The translations under genes were made by a program, and so were the position numbers. The notes below the pieces were generated by a model. The model did no database searches and had not been told where the DNA came from. It worked only from the letters and a program-made list of their open reading frames with translations. Positions 28,341-35,906 of a stretch of DNA of 64,000 bases are shown piece after piece. Position 1 is the stretch's first letter. Every line of letters starts with the position of its first letter. This DNA is from Prevotella sp. OH937_COT-195 (GTDB lineage Bacteria; Bacteroidota; Bacteroidia; Bacteroidales; Bacteroidaceae). The DNA is taken from contig NZ_RQZH01000008.1 in NCBI RefSeq assembly GCF_003932845.1, positions 1 through 64,000 of the forward strand, in the 5' to 3' direction.

Positions 28341-29774
28341 TTATCCGAACAGCAACCGCAATGCTTCCTCCACTTTCCGCACCGGGTGCAGGCGTATGTT
28401 AAAATTACGTTTCCCTATTCCCTGCATGTTGTTTTTGGGAACGATCATGTCTGTGAATCCAAGTTTTCCCGCCTCTGCAATACGTTGTTCCAACCGGCTC
28501 ACGGGACGTACTTCGCCACTGAGTCCCACTTCTCCTGCCATGCACCAGCCACTGTCTATCGGTGTATCGACATTTGACGACAGTACGGCGGCAATCACCG
28601 AAAGATCCATTGCGAGGTCGGTAACACGAAGTCCGCCCGCTATGTTTAGGAAAACATCTTTCTGCACAAGTTTGAATCCTACTCTTTTTTCGAGTACTGC
28701 AAGCAGCATGTTAAGTCTGCGCTGCTCGAAACCGGTTGCCGAACGTTGCGGAGTTCCGTATGCGGCAGTAGAAACCAAGGCCTGCGTCTCAACAAGAAAC
28801 GGTCGCACTCCCTCCACCGCCGAACTTATGGCGATGCCGGACAAGCCGTCACGTTCTTGTGTGAGAAGCAATTCCGAGGGATTGCTTACCTGACGCAGTC
28901 CGTCCCGTCCCATCTCGTATATACCGAGTTCGGATGTACTTCCGAAACGATTCTTTATTGAGCGCAGTATTCGGTACATGTAATGTTGGTCGCCCTCGAA
29001 CTGTATTACCGTATCAACTATATGCTCGAGAATCTTCGGACCGGCGAGCGAACCTTCTTTGTTTATATGCCCTATGAGTATAACGGGAACACCGCTCGAC
29101 TTGGCAAAACGCAACAATGCCGCCGCACATTCCCTTACCTGTGTTATACTGCCCGGCGAAGAGTCTGCATCCTCGGTGGATATTGTCTGTATCGAGTCTA
29201 TTATTACAATTTCCGGCAATATCTCCTTTATGTTGTTGAATATGCTTTCGAGCGAAGTCTCTGTCAGTATCAGCATGTTCGGGTTGATGTTGTTCTCTTC
29301 GGTTGCATTTTCGCTTGCCGCCATGCCTTTTCCGCTCAACAATCTCTCTGCCCGCATCTTAAGTTGCTGTGCGCTTTCCTCTCCGCTGACATACAGTATG
29401 CGTTTGTCTTTAAGGTTAAGTATAGTTTGCAGTATCAGCGTACTTTTGCCAATTCCCGGTTCTCCGCCGAGCAGCACGATGCTGCCTTGAACAAGTCCTC
29501 CGCCAAGCACACGGTTTAGTTCGTCGTCGTTCATGTCTATCCGTGGGACATCTTTCGACGATATTTCGTTCAGCCTCATCGGACGGTTTTTGTTACAATT
29601 GCGTATATTTTGCATTCCCGAAGCGGCAGAACGAGCAGCCATCTGTCCCGTATCGGTGCTTATTCTTATTTCTTTGAACGTATTCCATTGACCGCATGAC
29701 GGGCATTTACCAATCCATTTTGCCGATTCGTGCCCGCAGTATGAACAAACGTACGCTGTCTTATCTTTAGCCAT
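28341..29774 (-). CDS. radA: DNA repair protein RadA
   Basis: A branched-DNA helicase that helps RecA-mediated recombination and repair. The 477-residue protein shows every part: a C4 zinc finger (Cys10, Cys13, Cys24, Cys27), a RecA-like ATPase with Walker A GGEPGIGKST (103-112), the RadA-specific KNRFGSTSE motif near residue 275, and a C-terminal Lon-protease-like domain. It has its own promoter, back to back with that of the solute-binding protein gene. Confidence 0.96.
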   Translation of the reverse strand: MAKDKTAYVCSYCGHESAKWIGKCPSCGQWNTFKEIRISTDTGQMAARSAASGMQNIRNCNKNRPMRLNEISSKDVPRIDMNDDELNRVLGGGLVQGSIVLLGGEPGIGKSTLILQTILNLKDKRILYVSGEESAQQLKMRAERLLSGKGMAASENATEENNINPNMLILTETSLESIFNNIKEILPEIVIIDSIQTISTEDADSSPGSITQVRECAAALLRFAKSSGVPVILIGHINKEGSLAGPKILEHIVDTVIQFEGDQHYMYRILRSIKNRFGSTSELGIYEMGRDGLRQVSNPSELLLTQERDGLSGIAISSAVEGVRPFLVETQALVSTAAYGTPQRSATGFEQRRLNMLLAVLEKRVGFKLVQKDVFLNIAGGLRVTDLAMDLSVIAAVLSSNVDTPIDSGWCMAGEVGLSGEVRPVSRLEQRIAEAGKLGFTDMIVPKNNMQGIGKRNFNIRLHPVRKVEEALRLLFG

Positions 29775-29793
29775 ATAATATTGTTTTTCGGAA

Positions 29794-29824
29794 CAAAATT
29801 AATAATATTTTTCCTTGTTACAAA
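29794..29824 (-). promoter_or_regulatory. Promoter of radA
   Basis: Minus-strand TTTG (29824-29821), a 19-nt spacer and TAATTTTG (29801-29794), 19 nt before the ATG. Both boxes are perfect. Confidence 0.75.
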
Positions 29825-29833
29825 ATAATTGGT

Positions 29834-29841
29834 TAATTTTG
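29834..29841 (+). promoter_or_regulatory. -7 element of the solute-binding protein gene
   Basis: TAATTTTG, an exact match, 10 nt from the radA -33 box, so the two divergent promoters share their upstream DNA. A start near 29848 gives a leader of about 170 nt. Confidence 0.5.
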
Positions 29842-29921
29842 CAGCACTGAAAAAGTCTGACGGGCAGGTGTTCATAATTAAAATAAAAAATAAAAACGAG
29901 GTGAAAAAGCATAGAGGTTTT

Positions 29922-30006
29922 ATTCCGAATGACTGCTTGTCGTACGAAATATAATGAGCCAAGGGTAACTCTATCATTCGGAAGAATAAGGGAGTCACCC
30001 TTTTTT
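29922..30006 (+). promoter_or_regulatory. Attenuator-like fold in the solute-binding protein leader
   Basis: A terminator-shaped hairpin pairs 29961-29971 with 29992-30002 (one mismatch) and runs into six T ending at 30006, 12 nt before the ATG at 30019. Its loop contains TCATTCGGAA (29974-29983), an exact complement of TTCCGAATGA (29923-29932), so a second helix or pseudoknot can form. I recognise no known riboswitch class in it. Confidence 0.55.
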
Positions 30007-30018
30007 CGAATAATATGT

Positions 30019-30930
30019 ATGAAGAAATTATTATTTATATTCTTTTCGATTGCGGTGTTTCTCGGTTGCGGGAAAAATTACAATGAGATAAAAGAGCAGA
30101 CAGCACACGAAAGAGTAATTCAGAGAAAGCAAGACTCCATTGCACTTAAAATCGGTGTGCTGCGAACAATAGATTGTCTGCCCATGTTCTTAGCGAAAGA
30201 AAAAGGATGGGTGGATACGGCGCGTGCCGACATACGACTGAAAGAAATGGAGTCGCACATTGAGGCTGACGATGCCCTGAAAAAAGGCAAGTTAGAAGGG
30301 ATTGTCACCGATATTGTCAGGACAGAACGAATGAAACGTCAAGGGGTAATGCTGTCTTATGTTGCCGCAACACCATTGTCGTGGCAATTTATAACAAACA
30401 GAAAAGCGAGATTGAAATCCCTTAACCAACTAACCGACAAGATGATTGCAATAAGCAGGTTCTCTGCCACCGCCATGCTGGCAGACATTGCGGTGGACAG
30501 TGCAAAACTTAAAGCGGAAAATGTGTTTCGGGTACAAATCAACAATCCGCACACAAGACTGATGATGCTTATAAACAACGAGATGGATGCAGTATTGCTA
30601 CCCGAACCACAAGCCACGGTGGCACGTCTCGCAGGGCACAAGGTATTGATGGATTCCCAAAAACGCGACATAAAAATGGGGGTATTGGTGTTCTCGGACA
30701 AAGCCATGAACGATACCAGAAAAAGGGCACAAATTGATGAGTTCATAAAAGTCTACAATCAAGCATGCGACTCCATAAACCGCTACGGAATAGCAAATTA
30801 TGCCGATGTAATAAAGAAACACATGGGAGTGGACGACAAAACCGTTAAGGCTATACCGAACATTCGTTTCGAACATGCCGCCTCTCCGCGTTCAAAGGAT
30901 ATTGGCATGGCAAACAAATGGCTTAAATAA
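30019..30930 (+). CDS. ABC-type solute-binding lipoprotein (NMT1/SsuA-like)
   Basis: A 303-residue periplasmic-binding-protein-like lipoprotein. The signal peptide ends in the lipobox FLGC, with Cys17 as lipidation site. The mature part has the type-2 binding fold typical of NitT/TauT/thiamine-precursor binders: LKIGVLRTIDCLPMFLAKEK, AISRFSATAMLAD and MDAVLLPEPQA. No permease or ATPase gene is adjacent, so the ligand and its transporter are unknown. The open frame extends upstream to 29929, but that stretch contains the leader hairpin, and ATG 30019 is followed by the signal peptide. The TPR gene follows after 26 nt. Confidence 0.85.
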   Translation: MKKLLFIFFSIAVFLGCGKNYNEIKEQTAHERVIQRKQDSIALKIGVLRTIDCLPMFLAKEKGWVDTARADIRLKEMESHIEADDALKKGKLEGIVTDIVRTERMKRQGVMLSYVAATPLSWQFITNRKARLKSLNQLTDKMIAISRFSATAMLADIAVDSAKLKAENVFRVQINNPHTRLMMLINNEMDAVLLPEPQATVARLAGHKVLMDSQKRDIKMGVLVFSDKAMNDTRKRAQIDEFIKVYNQACDSINRYGIANYADVIKKHMGVDDKTVKAIPNIRFEHAASPRSKDIGMANKWLK

Positions 30931-30956
30931 AATTTTTATTCTTATATTACGAAATA

Positions 30957-33176
30957 ATGACGACGGAACAAGATATATTGAAACTTTCTTTGACGGAAAT
31001 AGAAGCCGGACATGTATTCCTTGCATTGGGAATGATAAGGGAATATGCACGGAATAACGGCGCGGGAGTTTGGCAAGACGAATTTGACAGTATTTCGAGA
31101 GACTACGAACTGATGCTTGAATACATGGAACGCGGCGTTGACGACCCGGAGCGCGAAAAGATGTACGACCGTATCCGCACAAGGCTCGGACACTGTGTAA
31201 GGAACATGATGCTTGAAAGCAAGATTAAATCATCTCCGTTCTATTCCGAAGCCTATGCCAAAGCCCTCGGTCGTACAATTGAGACGGAAAGTTTGAGAAA
31301 CATGCTCGAAAGTTTCGTGGGTGAACAGGCCATGACAGGATTGCTCGCAGAAGAAGAAAAGGGAGAGAAAATGCGGGAGATTTACTCAAAACATATCGGC
31401 GAAATGTCACGGTTGTTCCATAGTATGATAATATCTCCTCAATGGACGGCAACGACAAGTGAACAGATGGTGAAGATATTGTTGTCGCCGACGGTTGACT
31501 CATACGATGCACAACTGTTGGTGAGTGCAATTACAATAGCCGCCATCAACCATGAAGATGAGCAGAAAATTGTGTCTCTTGCAGAGATTTACCGCCTTTC
31601 CACGGATGAGAACATAAGACAAAGGGCACTCGTAGGCTGGGTATTTGCCATGGCAATATACGGCAGACAGACAGATGTGGTTACCGACATGCTTGACGAT
31701 GACAATGTTTTACACGAATTGGCAGACATGCAGAAACAGGTAATGTTCTGCCTAAATGCGGATAAAGACAACCAGTTGATACAGAAAGACATCATTCCTG
31801 AACTGATGAAAAATCAGGACTTGAATATTACGAACTTCGGAATAATCGAGAAAGAGGAAGACCCGATGGAGGATATTCTCAACCCGTCTGCCGCCGACGA
31901 GAGAATTGAGAAACTCGAAACCACAATGCACCGCATGGAACAGATGCAGAAAGACGGCTCGGACATATATTTCGGCGGTTTCTCGCAGATGAAGCGTTTC
32001 TCGTTTTTCAATGATATGGCAAACTGGTTCTGGCCGTTCTTCATTGAGCATCCGGCTGTTCAGGAGACACTCGACAAAATTGGCAGAGCCGATTTCCTGA
32101 ACAATATGCTTGCATTCGGACCGTTCTGCGAGAGCGACAAATATTCTTTCCTCTTAACCATGAAAACCGTTTTCGAACGACTGCCCGACAATGTGCGCGA
32201 GATGTTGCAGGGAGGATATGAGTTTGGGAATATGGTATCAGAAACCGAAAAGAGTGATGCTGCATACATACGGCGTATGTACTTGCAAGACTTGTATCGC
32301 TTTCTCCGCCTCAACATACACAAAAAAGATATGCGCAGTCCTTTTGACAACGAGAATGCGTATCTCTTTTTGGCAAATGAAACGTTCCATGGAAATAAGT
32401 CCAAGGACATGCTTCCCCAACTGGCATTGTTCATGCATAAACGTAAGATAAAGAACGGATTCGTTGTTTTTGCTAAGCGATACATTGATTTGGAACAGGA
32501 TGTACTGTCTGATAATTTCCTGCACATTGCTTCTATATATTATTATGAATACGCCAACAATGCCGAAAAAGCGACCGATATATTGAGACGGGCATGGTAC
32601 GAGGGACGGCTTGAGAATGACAAGGTTTCGTTGAAGATGCTCGGCCGACTTTCATTGCTGTGCGGAGATTTCGACATGGCAGCGACATGTTACCATCGTC
32701 TTTTTGAACTGCAGCCCGATAACAACAAGTTCGCACTAAAATATGGTGTGGCACTAATGAAGCAGAAGAATTATTCGAAGGCTCTTGAAATACTCTATCG
32801 TCTTGACTACGAGCAATCGTCGGCTAACACTTCGCGTGCCATGGCATGGGCTTTAATGGGAGAAGGGAAACTCGAGCAGGCACAGACTGTATATCGTAAA
32901 CTAACTTCCGGAGAAGATTCTGTCCCCGAAGATTTTCTAAATGCCGGTTATTGTCAATGGATTATGGGGAAAACTAATGACGCAGTGGCTATGTTTGTAA
33001 ATTACTGTGAGACAACGTCCTCAACAAATATGGTTCTCGACAGTATCTCGAAAAAATTTTCCAAAGACTCTGAGATGTTGCTGTCAAATGGAATAAAGCC
33101 GATAGACATAACATTGATGGCGGACATCGTTGAGAAAAACATCAAAGGAAAAGAGAACACTTTTTTTGCAGATTAA
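30957..33176 (+). CDS. Large TPR-repeat protein of unknown function
   Basis: A 739-residue protein without signal peptide or membrane helices. It is almost entirely helical; the C-terminal third has recognisable tetratricopeptide units (near DFDMAATCYHRLFELQPDNN, YSKALEILYRLDYEQ and KLEQAQTVYRKL). The N-terminal 450 residues are a charged helical domain I do not recognise. The gene follows the solute-binding lipoprotein in one unit. The stop codon (33174-33176) lies inside the left arm of palindromic repeat copy 2. Confidence 0.78.
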   Translation: MTTEQDILKLSLTEIEAGHVFLALGMIREYARNNGAGVWQDEFDSISRDYELMLEYMERGVDDPEREKMYDRIRTRLGHCVRNMMLESKIKSSPFYSEAYAKALGRTIETESLRNMLESFVGEQAMTGLLAEEEKGEKMREIYSKHIGEMSRLFHSMIISPQWTATTSEQMVKILLSPTVDSYDAQLLVSAITIAAINHEDEQKIVSLAEIYRLSTDENIRQRALVGWVFAMAIYGRQTDVVTDMLDDDNVLHELADMQKQVMFCLNADKDNQLIQKDIIPELMKNQDLNITNFGIIEKEEDPMEDILNPSAADERIEKLETTMHRMEQMQKDGSDIYFGGFSQMKRFSFFNDMANWFWPFFIEHPAVQETLDKIGRADFLNNMLAFGPFCESDKYSFLLTMKTVFERLPDNVREMLQGGYEFGNMVSETEKSDAAYIRRMYLQDLYRFLRLNIHKKDMRSPFDNENAYLFLANETFHGNKSKDMLPQLALFMHKRKIKNGFVVFAKRYIDLEQDVLSDNFLHIASIYYYEYANNAEKATDILRRAWYEGRLENDKVSLKMLGRLSLLCGDFDMAATCYHRLFELQPDNNKFALKYGVALMKQKNYSKALEILYRLDYEQSSANTSRAMAWALMGEGKLEQAQTVYRKLTSGEDSVPEDFLNAGYCQWIMGKTNDAVAMFVNYCETTSSTNMVLDSISKKFSKDSEMLLSNGIKPIDITLMADIVEKNIKGKENTFFAD

Positions 33177-33247
33177 ATCCCAATCGGTCATTAGAACCCT
33201 CAATCGAACAAAGTCGGTTGAGGGTTCTAATGACCGATTGGGGTTAA
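33173..33247. repeat. Palindromic repeat, copy 2 (complete)
   Basis: Arms 33173-33207 and 33214-33247 are complementary over about 34 nt with few mismatches around a loop of six or seven. Both ends are TTAA. It begins on the stop codon of the TPR gene and could act as its terminator. Confidence 0.9.
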
Positions 33248-33321
33248 ATAACTTTTCATGAAAAGGATTTCACGAACATATTCATTGACTTTTAAAAAAC
33301 TTTTATAACGATTTAAAAAGT

Positions 33322-33939
33322 TTAGTTGACAGTAAATATCGGGAGTCTTTTCAGCCATTTATTTATTTTCTTGTCAGATGTGTCCACTTTCAAACTCCTT
33401 AAATTAAGTCCCTCCAAAATGACGGCATCGGGATATTGTCCGTGCAATATTTCCAAAGTATGCCCCCATACGGTGGCGCCACTGGTGCTGAAAGGAATGA
33501 TTACTTTGTCTGAAAGGTCGTATTGCTGCAAAAAAGTAAACATTGCCGGAGGAAAGGTTCCAAACCATATAGGGAAACCAAGAAAAACGACATCGTAGTC
33601 GTCGATGTTGACAGGCAAAGGTTTCAGTTCGGGTCTTTTGCCTGATTTCCATTCAATCTTTGCCACTTTCTTCATTATTTCATATCTTTTAGGATATGAC
33701 AATTTGTTTTCTATGTGGCACATATCTCCACCTACATAGCCGTGTATTTTCATCGCCATTTGCTCAGTGAATCCGCATGAGAGATTTACCATTCCCTTTT
33801 TGGTTCTCTTTTCGCCTTTGAGCGAATAGTAGGCAATCAGTATGCGTTTCGTCTTTCCCATTGTTTGTGATTGTGCGGAAACAGTGTAGGCATGGAAAGA
33901 TAATATGGATACGAACAGTAACAAAAATATTTTTTTCAT
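33322..33939 (-). CDS. Exported flavodoxin-like protein
   Basis: A 205-residue protein with a clear signal peptide (KKIFLLLFVSILSFHAYTVSAQ) followed by a flavodoxin fold: ILIAYYSLKG at the FMN phosphate loop, DYDVVFLGFPIWFGTFPPAM at the loop over the flavin ring, and VIIPFSTSGATVWGH. Such flavin proteins normally work in the cytoplasm; here it should be periplasmic or surface-exposed. The redox partner is unknown. It is a single-gene unit without a clear -7 box. Confidence 0.85.
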   Translation of the reverse strand: MKKIFLLLFVSILSFHAYTVSAQSQTMGKTKRILIAYYSLKGEKRTKKGMVNLSCGFTEQMAMKIHGYVGGDMCHIENKLSYPKRYEIMKKVAKIEWKSGKRPELKPLPVNIDDYDVVFLGFPIWFGTFPPAMFTFLQQYDLSDKVIIPFSTSGATVWGHTLEILHGQYPDAVILEGLNLRSLKVDTSDKKINKWLKRLPIFTVN

Positions 33940-34058
33940 ATATTATAATAAGTCAACCGACAAGTGCAATATTACGAATAATATTTATAAAACTCTTTTT
34001 AAAACATAGAAAATTTTAATTTCCTCTTGGTCTTATGTTTGTTCTTGTCTATATAATA

Positions 34059-34117
34059 TTAACCCAAATGAATAATCGGGAATCACGTGTTTCTCAAGTT
34101 CTAACGACAGATTGGGT
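34059..34117. repeat. Palindromic repeat, copy 3 (degenerate)
   Basis: TTAACCCAAAT at 34059-34069 resembles the left end, and GTTCTAACGACAGATTGGGT at 34098-34117 resembles the right arm of copy 2 with three or four changes. The middle is lost. Confidence 0.5.
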
Positions 34118-34152
34118 ATGAAAACGTTTTAACAATAAAAACCAAAAGCAGA

Positions 34153-34194
34153 AAAAAGAGCCGAGACTCTTAAAATAAGTCTTGACTCTTTTTA
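34153..34194 (-). terminator. Terminator of the Cys/Lys-rich protein gene
   Basis: AAAAAGAG and CTCTTTTT flank an imperfect stem (34153-34194) lying directly after the stop on the minus strand. Confidence 0.6.
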
Positions 34195-34200
34195 TCAATA

Positions 34201-34785
34201 TTATTTCTTATGCTTGCATTTTTTCTGCTGTTTGCATTTCTCGTATATGGCAAACTGTTCGTTTGTCAGGATTTTCTTCATCTCCGCATCGTAGGCTTCT
34301 CGCTTCAACCCGCATTCCTTAACTGCCGCTGTCTGCTTTCCATTTTTTGAAGACATTCCTGTTTTTTCACATTTTTTATCACAAGCCTTCTTGCAATCCT
34401 TGTCTGTTTTGAAAGCAGTTTCATGTTTCTTTTCATGATGTTTGCCAACGCAAGCACGTGCCAACTCCGGGTACATGTCGTTAAGAGCCTTTACCTTGGC
34501 TGCCTGCTCCGGTGTGAGATTAAATTTCTTTACCATCATTTCCGTATAGTCAGTGCAATGTTTTCCTTGCTTTTGGCATTTGTCGGACGACATGGCTTCT
34601 GCTTTTTTCTCACATTTACCGCTATTGCTTGTGGTACACTTGGCAGTTGCTTTTTCTTGCTTTTCACATTGTTTGCGCTGCTCGCACTTAGCCTGAGATT
34701 TCTCTTTGCTACATGTCTTGGTATTCTGTGCCATGGCACAACTCATTGCCATTGCGGCAACCATAATTACAAAAACTCTTTTCAT
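34201..34785 (-). CDS. Secreted Cys/Lys-rich DUF4890-like protein
   Basis: A 194-residue exported protein. The signal peptide MKRVFVIMVAAMAMSCAMAQ could be cleaved after AMAQ, or lipidated at Cys16 in AMSC. The mature chain has 14 further cysteines, mostly in K-C or C-K pairs, about a quarter lysine, and HHEKKHE. Two short segments (FNLTPEQAAKVKALND and YDAEMKKILTNEQFAIYEK) match the helical pattern of DUF4890/Spy-like periplasmic proteins, here interrupted by the Cys/Lys-rich stretches. Metal or thiol stress binding is possible but not shown. It is a single-gene unit. Confidence 0.8.
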   Translation of the reverse strand: MKRVFVIMVAAMAMSCAMAQNTKTCSKEKSQAKCEQRKQCEKQEKATAKCTTSNSGKCEKKAEAMSSDKCQKQGKHCTDYTEMMVKKFNLTPEQAAKVKALNDMYPELARACVGKHHEKKHETAFKTDKDCKKACDKKCEKTGMSSKNGKQTAAVKECGLKREAYDAEMKKILTNEQFAIYEKCKQQKKCKHKK

Positions 34786-34874
34786 AAATCTAAAAAATTA
34801 ATATCTTTTCAAATGATTATTTGATGTTTCCAAAGTAAAAAAGTTTAATGCCATGACATTTTATAAGCAACTTT

Positions 34875-35891
34875 TCACTTCAAATCCGAATAAAACCTGC
34901 GTTTCCGCACATAATATTGCCATAAAATACAGAACTTTCGTTGTTCGGGAATATCTTGCAATATGGCAGACGAACGTATTCTTTCCCTCTCCTCGTCAAA
35001 ACTTTTTCTCCATTTCCTGAAAGCACGACGAGCTTTATGGATAGCCTTGAAATCTTCCACGTTGCCATTTAGCAACAATGTATGCCATGCTGCAACGTAA
35101 TCGAGAATCCAACGGACGAACATTACATGACGCAATTCTTGCTTCGGAAGATTCTTGTAAAGCATGGTAAGATTGTTTCGGAAATTCAGGAATGTTTTAC
35201 GTGGATTGCCTTTGGGCAACGTACCGCCGCCCACATGGTAAACACGGCTCGCAGGAATGCAATATATTTTTCTGCCTAACAAACGTAAACGCCAGCAAAG
35301 GTCGATTTCCTCGTTGTGTGCAAAAAATCTTCCGTCAAGTCCGCCTGCCTCCCAATAGTCTTTTGCACGTATCATGAGACATGCTCCCGTGGCCCAGAAA
35401 ATCTCGCAAGGCTCGTCGTATTGCTCATTATCACGCTCCACCACGTCGAATATACGTCCGCGACAAAATGGATAGCCGTACTTGTCTATGAATCCGCCGC
35501 TTGCACCGGCATATTCAAACGAATCTCTGTCAGACTCAGACAGCAACTTAGGCTGGCATGCTGCAACATTTTTGTCAGACTCCATGAAATTCAACAACGG
35601 AGAAAGCCATTGCGGAGAAACCTCTATATCGCTGTTCAACAACACATAATATTCCGCATCAACCTCGCGCAGAGCCTTATTATATCCCTCGGCAAAACCC
35701 CAATTACGATCGAGAATTATTGTTTTCACTTCCGGAAATTCGGTTCTCAACAACCCCAAAGAGCCGTCGGTAGACGCATTGTCTGCAATGTATATTGTTG
35801 CCTGCGGAGAATTTTTAACTACGGACGGGAGAAACTTCCTCATCATTTTCTCGCCATTCCAATTCAATATCACTATTGCCGTTTTATCCAT
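34875..35891 (-). CDS. Glycosyltransferase family 2
   Basis: A 338-residue GT-A glycosyltransferase: AIVILNWNG at the start, IADNASTDGS, NRNWGFAEGYN-like sugar-nucleotide motif, and NSDIE in the DxD position. It has the form of rhamnosyl- or galactosyltransferases of the WcaA/WbbL kind, with no C-terminal membrane helix. Acceptor and sugar are unknown. It follows mtaB after 15 nt in one unit. Confidence 0.9.
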   Translation of the reverse strand: MDKTAIVILNWNGEKMMRKFLPSVVKNSPQATIYIADNASTDGSLGLLRTEFPEVKTIILDRNWGFAEGYNKALREVDAEYYVLLNSDIEVSPQWLSPLLNFMESDKNVAACQPKLLSESDRDSFEYAGASGGFIDKYGYPFCRGRIFDVVERDNEQYDEPCEIFWATGACLMIRAKDYWEAGGLDGRFFAHNEEIDLCWRLRLLGRKIYCIPASRVYHVGGGTLPKGNPRKTFLNFRNNLTMLYKNLPKQELRHVMFVRWILDYVAAWHTLLLNGNVEDFKAIHKARRAFRKWRKSFDEERERIRSSAILQDIPEQRKFCILWQYYVRKRRFYSDLK

Positions 35892-35906
35892 AATCCGGTA
35901 TTTATT

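Noticed and set aside
29848..30018. A TPP riboswitch before the NMT1-like binding protein
   Set aside because: The CTGAGA and ACCTGA type motifs of the TPP aptamer are absent. The fold is kept only as an unclassified attenuator candidate.
29929..30018. A 30-residue N-terminal extension of the solute-binding lipoprotein
   Set aside because: It covers the leader hairpin and would bury the lipoprotein signal peptide, which starts cleanly at 30019.
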